64,000 nucleotides of DNA from Camellia lanceoleosa. Taxonomy: Eukaryota > Streptophyta > Magnoliopsida > Ericales > Theaceae. The notes beneath the pieces are model-generated. The model ran no database searches. It was not told the origin of the DNA and saw only the letters and a program-made list of their open reading frames with translations. Location: assembly GCA_025200525.1 (NCBI GenBank), contig CM045770.1:125279429-125343428 (forward strand), given 5' to 3'. This document shows positions 55,403-64,000 of this stretch, one piece after another (position 1 is the stretch's first letter; every line of letters starts with the position of its first letter). The translations under genes were made by a program, and so were the position numbers.

Positions 55403-56457
55403 TGGGTTCTATTACCCATAGAATTGAATATCTATTCTCTACTCTTTTCTTTCGAAAAGGAAAATGCACATGGGCCACTGTCTTTTTAAATTGATAATGA
55501 CACAGCAAGTAATAAACATTTTTAGACAATGGTTTCACTTCTCTCAAGTTTGCTCATCCCAACTTGCTAGAGTGTTTGAATTTAGTAAGTTTATTTTGAA
55601 ATCGATTTCGATGATTCGAACATTTATTTTGTAAGAATTGTTGAGTAGAATATTCATATAAAAATTAAGATAATTAGATTTTAATAGCTAAATATTAAAA
55701 ACAAATATGATTCAAATATACAGCTAACGATATCCAATCATCTTAATTTTTTTACATAAATATTTTACTCAACGAGTCTTAAGAAGTGAATGGTTCAAAT
55801 TACTAAAATCGGTTCCAAAATGAGGGCCTATTAAGTCAAAATACTCTCTCAAGTTGAGATGATAATTTAAGAGAAGCCAAACGAGCTATCGATCCCGTTT
55901 GGTAGAGCTGTGAAAAAGTGATTATAGATTATAACTTACGAACATAACCTGGAAACTTGTTTGGTACAATTGTGGGATTATAGATTTAAATAGTAGAGTA
56001 GTGTTTGATAAATAAGCTATAAAATAACTTTTTGTTTTGTAATTGTTATTTTTGTCCTTATGAACATAAAAATTATAATTTTGTCATTTCCTTCCCTTTA
56101 AATTTTGAAAAAATTATTTCATTAATGAACGTTGATATAAGTAGTACTTAATTTGGTATATTTTTCTATTACTTTTTTTTTTTTAATTTTATATTTTAAA
56201 TATTGAGTGCACAAAGGAACAAGAAACTGTCATTGCAATAAGATTACCGTGATAGAGAGAAATTGCACACAAAGTTATGTAACTAAGCTGTGGACCTATT
56301 ACATTTAAAATAAAATTTTAATAAGAATTTTGCTAATATAAAAATATTATTATCAGTTGATGAGGGATGGTATAGATAACTGTGTTAACCAATGCTTACC
56401 TTTCTCCTTTCTCTTTTCTCTCTATTTCCCAATTCAACCAAACAAGGGGAATATATC
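55403..56457. other. AT-rich interval with a partial MITE
   Basis: From about 55890 (CCCGTTTGGTAGAGCTGTG) it matches the CTGTTTGGTAGAG family, and TTGTTTGGTACAATTGTG follows at 55956, so one copy may have landed beside another. No gene seen. Confidence 0.4.
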
Positions 56458-56748
56458 GGGCTTGTTTGGTTGATGTTTCTGAAAAAAATTTCAGAAATTT
56501 TCTTTACAAACAAATTTCAGAAATTTTCTCTACCAAACAAATTTTCCCAAAAATTTTTTCCAAAACACACAAACCAAACAACTTTTCCAAACAAATTTCT
56601 CTCACACACACATCAAATCAATCACTTTTTCCAAAACTCTCTCTCAAAACAATTTTCCAAAACAAATTTCCCAAAACACCAAACCAAACATGTTTTCGTA
56701 CTTTTTTTTTCCCAAAACATGTTTCTGAAACACAAACCAAACAAGCCC
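56458..56748. mobile_element. MITE with GGGCTTGTTTGGTT ends
   Basis: Left GGGCTTGTTTGGTTGATGTT, right CACAAACCAAACAAGCCC, inverted over about 18 bases. ATC flanks both sides and may be a 3-base target duplication. The inside is a C/A-rich repeat of CCAAACAAATTTC phrases; two overlapping open frames across it are translations of that repeat, not genes. Confidence 0.7.
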
Positions 56749-57208
56749 ATCATTTTCTTTTTCCTCTTTCCCTTCTCTTCTTTTCACTCTTCCTACCAAC
56801 AAGTTCATTTTAAAAAATTCACATCTTATCATAGTGATGATCATAGGAGGTTTACCAGAAACAAGACATAGTCATAAGAAATGCAAATGAAAGGAATGGA
56901 AAAGCATAAAGATAGCTAGTCAACTACTATTTCAGATAAGCAAAACTTAACAAAGCATATGCAATTGGATTGACAATACCAGTAATAAGAAAATAAAAAA
57001 CCTGAAATTTATTTATCACCTAGAAAGAGATTATTGAATGTTGTTCACAACTGGACTAATATCAGAAGAGCAAAATTACACCTAAAATGTTTGAGGAATT
57101 GGATGGTGGCTCTTGTTGTGATGTCAACTGCCACCACAATTTCTGGGCAATCAAAGGAAGTCATTTGGAACTTTAATTTGACAATGTCCAAGTCTTGGTG
57201 AGAGGTCT
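56749..57208. other. Interval downstream of a minus-strand exon
   Basis: No element ends. On the minus strand this is the likely 3' untranslated side of the exon at 57209-57337. No other gene sign. Confidence 0.35.
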
Positions 57209-57337
57209 TTAATCGCCGATAATGGATGCACGGGCTCTATCTTCTCCAACTCTGCATCTCTTTATCAAACCATCATTCCACTCTTCCCCCATTGAAATTG
57301 CTTTCATAAACTCTGTTGATGCCAGATTACCAAAATC
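57209..57337 (-). CDS. Probable terminal exon of an unrecognised gene
   Basis: After an acceptor (CCTCAATAG, 57338-57346) the minus strand reads 42 codons and a stop (57209-57211): DFGNLASTEFMKAISMGEEW and then DGLIKRCRVGEDRARASIIGD. The composition is that of a normal cytosolic protein, unlike the surrounding AT-rich DNA. A donor-acceptor pair with a 20-base exon could lie upstream (57527-57546), but that is weak. It lies about 900 bases downstream, on the same strand, of the AN1 zinc-finger exon at 58224-58322. Its sequence does not look like the C-terminus I know for that family, so one gene is possible but not shown. I do not recognise the protein. Confidence 0.35.
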   Translation of the reverse strand, partial: DFGNLASTEFMKAISMGEEWNDGLIKRCRVGEDRARASIIGD

Positions 57338-57346
57338 CTATTGAGG

Positions 57347-58223
57347 TTTCCCTGAACTTTTCATTCCAACAGAATAACAAGTGAATACCGGTTCATAAAA
57401 CAATATATCATGCTTTTCTTTAAAGAAAGGAAAAGAAAATAAAGAAGGGTAACACAAAGTCAATAGCAATATCACTAAATTCCAACTCCATTCAAACACC
57501 ATGATTACAAAGAGAGAAAGCCTCACCATTTTCAATAAGAGTCCATCTGATAGAGGTTCTAACCATCACATGCTGCAATGCAGCACTTCAAACAGGGTGG
57601 TTCCTGATGCTTATCAGAGTATAGAAGTTTGTCACATTGTCATGATTCACCTATATAAAATGTAATTCATTCTATGCGAAGTATTGAAAGATACTTTAAA
57701 GATCGGGAAAAAAAATGTTTATTGTTCTTCATGCTCTAAACACTTCATTTGTAACTAGTTTTTGTTAACTGTTTGTTTTTCTTTCCCCTTCCTAAGACAT
57801 TCTCTTGTAAAGATATTTAGTTTATTATTCAAAGCCATCAAGAAAGTTCAAGAACAAGGACTCATAAACACATGATATACCAAGCTTCTTCCTCTCACTC
57901 CAAATTTCCTCATGAAAAATTCAGTGGTTTGATCAAATTGCAAGCCTCTCATAATTTCTCCTATTGTTTTGTTCCATTGTTTGCCTTTACACACAAACAT
58001 GAAAATCTTTTCTTTTCTTTTCTTTTTCATTATAGACACAATTAAACAAAACCCAATAACCAGATGAACAAAAAATTCAAGATTTCAATCATATTTTCAA
58101 TTAAAACAAAGATTTAAGAATGACCCATGTCAAATGCAATCAACTATTAGAATTTCAGAGAGAAAAGGAAAAAAATAAAAAAATAAAAAAACAAGGTTTT
58201 AGAGAGAGAAAAGGAAGGGGGAC
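57347..58223 (-). other. Possible intronic DNA between two minus-strand exons
   Basis: AT-rich. It contains a 63-residue minus-strand open frame (57848-58039) with no domain and a short Cys-rich reading near 57560-57600 that is closed by stops. I found no exon that completes the AN1 zinc finger. Confidence 0.35.
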
Positions 58224-58322
58224 CTGGTGGCAGCAATCGCAGGTGAAGGGCAAGAAATCAATCTGCTTGCAATCTTCGACTGTGCAATGCTTTCCCAAAT
58301 TTGGAAATGCCGGAGTTCCCAT
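58224..58322 (-). CDS. First coding exon of an AN1 zinc-finger stress-associated protein
   Basis: The start codon at 58322 (GCGATGGG-like context TCCGATGGG) gives 33 codons beginning [20 protein letters not shown] and going on [13 protein letters not shown], then CAG/GT at 58224/58223. Cys13, Cys18, Cys28 and Cys31 have the CX4CX9CX2C spacing of the first half of an AN1 zinc finger, and the wording is typical of plant stress-associated proteins with two AN1 fingers (some with C2H2 fingers), which act in stress signalling, probably through ubiquitin binding. The second half of the finger should follow in the next exon. I looked over about 1 kb downstream and did not find it, so the gene is either truncated or has a long intron continuing past what I can read. 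The leader upstream is CT-rich and gene-like. Confidence 0.7.
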
Positions 58323-58900
58323 CGGAAAACAACAGATCAGAGAATCCGAAAAAATATATATATATATATATATTTAAACTATTGAAAGAAGCAAAAAATG
58401 TGAACAATTGAATCTTTCGAATTCCGCGATGAAATTTCCGCGGAATCGAAATCGACAATAGTTTTGTTCTGGGCAAAAGAACCCCGACCCCTTACTGTTT
58501 AGAATCTGCCCCAAACTCCTGCAAGCATCAATTTTTAGACCTACGGAAACGGTTCGATCCGTGATGAAAAAGGGTGAATACCCAAGAACAGAGAACCCCC
58601 AGATTTTCTGTCCTACAAAAAAGGATAAATCCCCAGAACTCGCACACCATTTCACAACCAAAAAAAAAAACCCTAAATCAATGTATATATATTTATATAA
58701 CATACAAAGGGCATGAAATCTTAACTTTTTTTGTGCAGATCAACAGAAAACAGAGGGCCAAACTGAACGATTGGCTGCGATCTTCACGATGTAGAGTCGT
58801 CGTCGGTCGCCGAGAGGAGAGGAGAAGCAGAGAGGTGAGCAGTGTGAAAGGAGAGGAGCTTAGGGCAACTACGAAAAGGGTATATATCATGGCAGTTTCG
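58323..58900 (-). promoter_or_regulatory. Leader and promoter region of the AN1 gene
   Basis: On the minus strand a CT-rich stretch (58800-58870, AGCTCCTCTCCTTTCACACT and similar) looks like a transcription start region. It is followed by a possible first noncoding exon ending near 58735 and sequence up to the start codon. A (TA)n run lies at about 58354-58373. A leader intron is plausible, but the borders are not certain. Confidence 0.35.
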
Positions 58901-59095
58901 TAATTTTCTCAATTTGGGAGGGACATTTAAGTCATTTCAGCCCCATATCAGCTGCCTACCGGGGGCTTCTATTCACACACACCAAACCTCCTCTCCACAC
59001 ACACTTAATGAAGGGGTGTGTGAAAAGTGTGTGAGGGGGAGATGTGTAGAAAGGATTTTTTAGGTGTGTAAATAGGAGCAGCTTTGGAAAATAAA
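58901..59095. other. GT-rich hairpin-like stretch
   Basis: TTCACACACACCAAACCTCC (58971-58990) and AAGTGTGTGAGGGGGAGA (59025-59042) are rough inverses, ending in a TTTTTAGGTGTGTAAATAGG stretch. May be a short MITE. Confidence 0.35.
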
Positions 59096-59435
59096 GTTAA
59101 GGCCAAGTTTGGCATGATTGAAAAAAGATAAAAAGTCATAAAGTCACTATCTTATTTAAGTCACATCATTTTATTTAAGTCATATCACCTCTCTAATACA
59201 TCACTTCAAACCCAACCCATATTTCATAAAAAGTCAAAAAGTGCATTTATTTAGTCTTCCCAAACTAGGCCTAAAAATGACTCAACTTATATCAAGTTTG
59301 GCTACCCAAAATAAGTATACACTTTTTATTTTTTTATCTTTTTTCTATCACATTATTTCTTTATTTTTTTTGTATATTTTTTTCATAAAAAGATAAAAAA
59401 TACATTTATTTAGGTCCTCTCAAATAATCCTTTAA
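59096..59435. mobile_element. Two adjacent MITEs of the GGTCAAGTTTGG family
   Basis: First: TTAAGGCCAAGTTTGGCATG to CCCAAACTAGGCCTAA (59096-59275). Second: ATCAAGTTTGGCTACCC to TCAAATAATCCTTTAA (59288-59435). Both carry the AAGTGCATTT or AAGTATACACTTTTTATT signature and run in the same orientation as the copy at 30552. Confidence 0.55.
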
Positions 59436-59931
59436 ACTGTTATCTGTTGAGTTAAATTATACCAAATATAATATTTGAATTTAAATTTAATTAAAAATTA
59501 AAATAAGCAACTTTTAAATTGGGCCAAATAGGCACATCAACAAGAACTTATTTCTTAGTATGGTTGAGTAAACCGAAAATTCATTAAGGACTAGATTAGG
59601 TTGGCAAGACTTTCTAGACTTATTTATTAAATAAGTTCAATTTTAAAATTTTTAGAGGAATAATTCTAAAGTTTATTTTGTTGGGACTGAAAGGACAAAA
59701 TAATTTGAGAATATCATGTTACACGTATTTATATGTCAATTTGTCCACTGTGAACCTATCGTCACCTATTTGTCCAAGAAGGCTACTATTAAATTTCCTA
59801 TTTCTTTGCATTCCATCCTAAATTTTAAATTTTAATAAGATTTTCTTAAATACTTTATTTAATATCAATTTTATTCATATTTATAATATCATCACACTTA
59901 AGTGTACACCCACCTAATTTTGCATATCCCC
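59436..59931. other. AT-rich interval, nothing recognised
   Basis: No gene or terminus. TCACCTATTTGTCCAA (59761-59776) also occurs near 63538. Confidence 0.35.
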
Positions 59932-60479
59932 TGTCATGACCCAAACCCGCCCCCTATATGTTAGGATCATAACCAGCTAGTAATCATGAGATTACCTACG
60001 GCTTCAGACAGAAATCAATAAAAAAAAATTTAATTATATGGAGCCAGATATGGAAACAAAACCTTAAATTTTGTCCAATGAGTTATGCATACATGACATA
60101 ACAAAAACTTTTCTCATGTATCTAATAACTCACATTATACAGTCATTGTAAATTTACATATGTCCAAGAACATTCAAAGACAGTTTTAGCAAAAACTAAG
60201 GTTACATACAGACTTGACTATACAAAACCACAAAGGAAACAAAAGAAAATCAAAAGATTTATAACAAAAGCCTTGTACGTGAAGACAACGTTGGCTGACT
60301 CCATATTTCGATACTCATTAACAGATTCACTAAGACTAGAGTTAGACCTCCCGCTGCTCACCTACATACATATATACACAAAGTGAGTTAACGCCCAGTG
60401 AACAATATCAAAGTAAAAGGGTTAAGTGAATGAGCCCCTTTTTGAAAACAGATAAGCTTATAAACATAATAACAAGTAT

Positions 60480-60945
60480 TTTGTAATGGAACGACCTTGG
60501 GTCCAACATATGATAAAACAACCTTAGGTCCAATAGATAACAGATATACGGTACAGTTTCATTCATTTCTAGCAAAACGGCCTTGGGCCCAATAGTTGAC
60601 AAAACGACCTTAAGTCCAACAGTTAACAAATATACAGATTGAATTCAATCATCTCTTAACGGAACGACCTTAGGTCCAATCATTTACAGTAGATTAATGA
60701 CCATTCAATCATTGCAATTGCATATCGGTCAATCAGACCTATCAGAAATTCAATCATGTTATATCAGTCAATCAGATGTATCAGAGATTCAAAACGACCT
60801 TTGGGTCCACTTTATCTGATGTATCAAACGACCTTATGTCCAATTCAGATATATTGAGCAATCTCGCTCCATGATTTAGTTATACAGAATGACCTTGGGT
60901 CAATTATTCAATTATACAGAACGACCTTAGGCCTGTTCACATTCA
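60480..60945. repeat. Dispersed ACGACCTTAGGTCCAA repeats
   Basis: About nine to ten copies of (A)ACGACCTTRGGTCCAAT at irregular intervals of 30-90 bases, for example near 60489, 60522, 60583, 60609, 60665, 60796, 60834, 60893 and 60921. GACCTTAGGTC is a near-perfect palindrome. Between them CAATCAGACCTATCAGA and TCAATCAGATGTATCAGA recur. Confidence 0.8.
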
Positions 60946-61328
60946 TATCACATCAGTCAGTCGTACAAAGATCATATCACTCGGACAAATGGTAACCTAT
61001 TCACATTGTCAAAACATAAGTCTAGAAAAATTTACCATATATGAATAATCAGAAAATAGAGTATAAGTAAAATATCTTTACTAAGATATTACTCACAGTG
61101 TTCAGTTAGTTGATTTGTCCTCGCGGTTGACCCTACACAATTTATAACACATACAGAAATCAGGTCACAATACGATTCAATCCGTTCTTTAATTCATCTA
61201 TCTTTCTTAGACTTCTTTCTAACTTTTTAGTTCATTTAGGATGCTCAATGTGTGCTTAAGAATGCTCAGAAATAAAAGAGAATGGAAATTGGAACATAAA
61301 ACAACTTTTCAAAGTTTCCTGAAATAGA

Positions 61329-61562
61329 GCAGTTCGCTTGAGCGCAACATTGGTCGCTCGAGCGGACCCGCTTAGGCTGCAAAAGTACTGGATGGTCGTA
61401 ATTTGGGCTCGAGCCAACTCTCTTGATCACTCAAGCCAAGGCTCAAAATGTAAGGTGGTCGCTTGAGCGTTCATTTGTTCGCTCGAGCCAACCTCCAATG
61501 TCTGCAAAAATACTAGATGCTCTCAAAGTGCGCTCGAGCCACCATTTGGTTGCTCGAGCGGT
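61329..61562. repeat. Paired CTCGAGC palindromes in the solitary LTR
   Basis: Eight copies of GCTCGAGC or the variant GCTTGAGCG in four close pairs, for example GTTCGCTTGAGCGC with GGTCGCTCGAGCGG, and GTGCGCTCGAGCCA with GGTTGCTCGAGCGG. Pair members are 20-25 bases apart, and pairs are separated by 50-60 bases containing TGCAAAAGTACTGGATG or TGCAAAAATACTAGATG. Confidence 0.8.
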
Positions 61563-62580
61563 TTGTTGAATTTCTGGAATTTCCATAATCTTGTTTGAGC
61601 TCCAAACACATACCCAAGGGTCCAAATTCATGCATGATTCACTCAAATATGCAAGAACGCTCCCAATTACATATATTTGAAGCTAACTTCAACCCATAGT
61701 TCAAAATTCCATGAATTCAACAAAATTCAAACCTTCAACTTTATGTTTGTAAAGTCCATGTTTTATATCTAGCATTCACAAGCTTCAAGACTTAGAATTG
61801 AACCTTAAAACATGACAATTCATGCATGTATGTGCAATATGACTTTGAATTCAAACTTACACACCATAAATCATGTCCAAAAGCATGAGACTTTATAAAT
61901 TCTTGCTTGCATGTATGATTTAACACTAAATTCTTCATGCTAAGCTCGTATGTTACACTAAATTACAAATTTTTCTTGGATTTACAAGCTATAAGATTTC
62001 AATTCACAATCTAAGGTTCAATTACTCATCTAAAGCCTTCAACTCTTCCAAATGAGGCTAGTTCTTGAGCTTACCTCCTCAAATCTCCAAACTTTTAGTT
62101 CAAGTCTTCAAATTTGAGCCTTTTCTCTCTTAGAATCACACACACTCTCTCTCTATAATGCTTAACCTCAGCCAAATTGTTGCAGAAGAGCTCCAATATA
62201 TGAGATTAATCACCATCTCATCTTATTTATATAAGGTAATTAGCTTAAGCTAATCAAACTTGATTAAGGTTAATCAATTGCACTTATTTTAACCAATTTA
62301 ATTTAATTAATTTGATCCGAATCAATTTTTAATTAAATTTCACCACAGGTTCTAAAAATTATGTTAATCATAATGATACAGTCAATTTCGATTTTTGAGG
62401 CCTCTACGGCCCTTAATTTTAGTTTATTATGGAATACAGAATAGATTTTCCTACGTACGGTGGACAAATATGAATTCAAAAACACATATGCTCATATGAT
62501 TAGCATCCAAATTCATATTAAGCATATAATCACAAGTATAATTAAAGATTAACAGTATAACACAGAGCGAGGTTGTCACA

Positions 62581-63060
62581 CCCTCTTCTTCTTCTCTTAG
62601 TAAACGATGAACGATTGAGAGACGACTGAGAAATGAAGCGACTATCCCTCTCTTCTTCTACTCTCATTAACTATGGTCTCTTTTTTCTTGTCACTGTGAA
62701 TGATGGTATCTTAGTAAGAAATCTCATCCGAAGTCTCTTCAACGGTCTCTTTCTTCTTCTTTCAGAAAACCCCCAACTTCCCATCACATATTTCTTTTTG
62801 GTTTATTTCGGAGTAAAACCCTCGATACAGGGGGTTTTAGAGGGAAAAACCTTCAAAAAAAATATAAATAGGAAAAAAATCCTACAAAATGGAACCATTT
62901 GGCATTCTAGTAACGAACAAAATGTTTATGTTCAACACTGTATTACTGAACTAAATGTTTTTGTTCAACATTGTATTACTAAATAGAACGTTAACAGTTA
63001 ACAAACCAGTATCAAACTAAAAACGATCTAGAATCGTAAATGCAAGATAGATAAACTTAC
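62581..63060. other. Interval beside the solitary LTR
   Basis: CT-rich at first, then AT-rich. TGTTCAACACTGTATTACTG and a near copy TGTTCAACATTGTATTACTA lie 30 bases apart (62931 and 62962). A 117-residue plus-strand frame (62633-62986) has no domain and spans that repeat; I leave it out. Confidence 0.4.
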
Positions 63061-63161
63061 CAATGCAATGCCAACCTTATCAGAGTTGTTGTCATCATTC
63101 TCCATTGCTCTATAAGTATCAATGAATGGTGAAAATGACCACAAATGTAGAAACTCGGAGT
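63061..63161 (-). CDS. Isolated internal exon of an unrecognised gene
   Basis: Minus strand: acceptor ATCTTATTACAG, then about 34 codons reading DSEFLHLWSFSPFIDTYRAM and then ENDDNNSDKVGIAL, then the strong donor TTG/GTAAGTTTATC. Both splice borders fit plant consensus and the reading is protein-like. I do not recognise the family and find no convincing neighbouring exons in the rest of the window. It may be a remnant, or one exon of a gene extending past the window end at 64000. Confidence 0.4.
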
Positions 63162-64000
63162 CTGTAATAAGATTGTTTACAACTTAACTGATTTGGAATA
63201 TCAAACACATTTGAAACCATCGGATAAGATGTTAATTGATTAGTGGTTTCAAATGTTTTTCATTGAAGATGAATACGTGAGTTTAGAATGGTGATGAAAA
63301 AGAATATGGTTAGGGTCTAGGTTGATAAGGAATACGTATAGATGTGGATGTACAATATTATAGATTGTCATTCTACAGTATTCTAATTTGGTGGGTGAGT
63401 GTTCTATTAAAAGTTGTCTTTTAATGTAATTTTACTTTAGGATGTAATTGTAATAAAAAAACAAAATGGGGAGAATTTAGGGGTCCAAAAAAATTAGGTA
63501 GGTGCTAATAATAGTTTGTTCAAGTGTTATCTATTTGTTCACCTATTTGTCCAAATGCCATCTCCTTATTTATTATCGAGTTACCTATCTAGCTACCTAA
63601 TCTATCTATCTTTTCATATTATCACCACCACCAGGCGTCGCCTGTGGTCCGACGGTGATCTAGTGGCAGTGGGATAAAAATGAAAAAAAAAAAAAAAAAA
63701 AATTTATTTCAAAACAATAATTTGTCACAATTTCATTTAAATCATGTTTCTATCTTTATAAAAAATCAGCCTTTGGATCAAATGCCATATCCCCTAGAAA
63801 TGGGCTTGCCCTCAATTATCTCTTTGTTAAATGGTTCAAGCTTGGAAATATTTTTTGTAGGAGGATTTGATCAAATTATTAAAATATTATGTGCATGTAC
63901 TATAAATCAGTATGTATATAAATATATAATTTACTCACATTTTTTTAAAATAAAGATGTATTTAAGATAAAAAAATATAATTACCCAAGTTTAAACCTAG
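63162..64000. other. AT-rich end of the window
   Basis: No gene recognised. A poly-A run at 63680-63700. A 96-residue plus-strand frame at 63680-63970 opens on that run and has no domain. Confidence 0.35.

Larger units (their letters stand above)
59932..62580 (-). mobile_element. Probable solitary LTR of a Ty3-type element, 2649 bases
   Basis: On the minus strand it begins TGTGACAACCTCGCTCTGTG (62580) and ends GCGGGTTTGGGTCATGACA (59932), the TG...CA limits and the GGGTCATGACA-type end familiar from chromovirus-like LTRs. On the minus strand no primer site follows the end, so internal sequence is absent on that side. A purine-rich AAGAGAAGAAGAAGAGGG lies directly before the start (62581-62598) and could be a leftover purine tract or chance. 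Flanking bases (TCCCC and CCCTC) do not form a clean duplication. It contains two repeat clusters described separately. No coding frame. Confidence 0.6.

Noticed and set aside
56382..56871. Two plus-strand frames of 143 and 159 residues
   Set aside because: They span a MITE made of CCAAACAAATTTC repeats; both frames read the same repeat.
62633..62986. 117-residue plus-strand frame
   Set aside because: Low-complexity start, crosses a 20-base direct repeat at 62931 and 62962, no domain.

Overview
The window is nuclear DNA from a flowering plant, most likely a eudicot with a repeat-rich genome; I cannot name the species. LTR retrotransposons fill more than half of it. The rest is AT-rich DNA packed with short inverted-repeat elements (MITEs, foldbacks, MULE derivatives) and a few exon-sized gene remnants. 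I see no complete host gene, rRNA, tRNA gene or CRISPR array.

1-24497: a tandem array of one Ty3-type element of the Tat/Ogre kind. The order is internal 3' part, LTR (5131-10173), internal region (10174-17964), LTR (17965-22951), internal 5' part cut off at about 24497. The period is about 12.8 kb. LTRs are about 5 kb, begin TGTAGACACCCC after a purine tract, and are followed by a primer-binding site of the type used by Ogre-like elements. The only coding content is a frame-broken gag; no protease, reverse transcriptase or integrase is visible, so the element depends on a partner. LTRs and 3' region carry several families of short tandem repeats whose monomers are themselves small hairpins.

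24498-33026: AT-rich DNA with several MITE families, a roughly 1 kb direct duplication (27034-28495 and 28897-29930) in which only one copy has been split by a MITE, a facing pair of identical-family MITEs (29971-30828), and a MULE derivative.

33027-49664: a structurally complete 16.6 kb Tat-lineage element on the minus strand, with equal 758-base LTRs and a 5-base target duplication (ATTAT). In its own direction it carries gag, protease, reverse transcriptase, RNase H, a second archaeal-type RNase H and a DD35E integrase, each broken by a few frame changes. Between integrase and 3' LTR it carries two large genes on the opposite strand. One encodes a plant mobile domain protein with a coiled-coil tail and apparent spliceosomal introns; the other is unrecognised. 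A deleted Copia element (39264-40538, target duplication TTGAG) has landed inside the mobile-domain gene.

49665-64000: AT-rich DNA with more MITEs, a 2.4 kb foldback element containing a second foldback, a MULE derivative with a perfect 9-base target duplication, the first coding exon of an AN1 zinc-finger stress-associated protein (minus strand), a probable 2.65 kb solitary LTR (59932-62580), and isolated exon-like remnants.

A quality caution runs through the window: in the repeated retrotransposon sequences, copies differ mainly by small indels and substitutions next to CAG, CTG and CCGG-like sites. This may be base-calling error at methylated cytosines rather than real decay, so many of the frame breaks may not be real.
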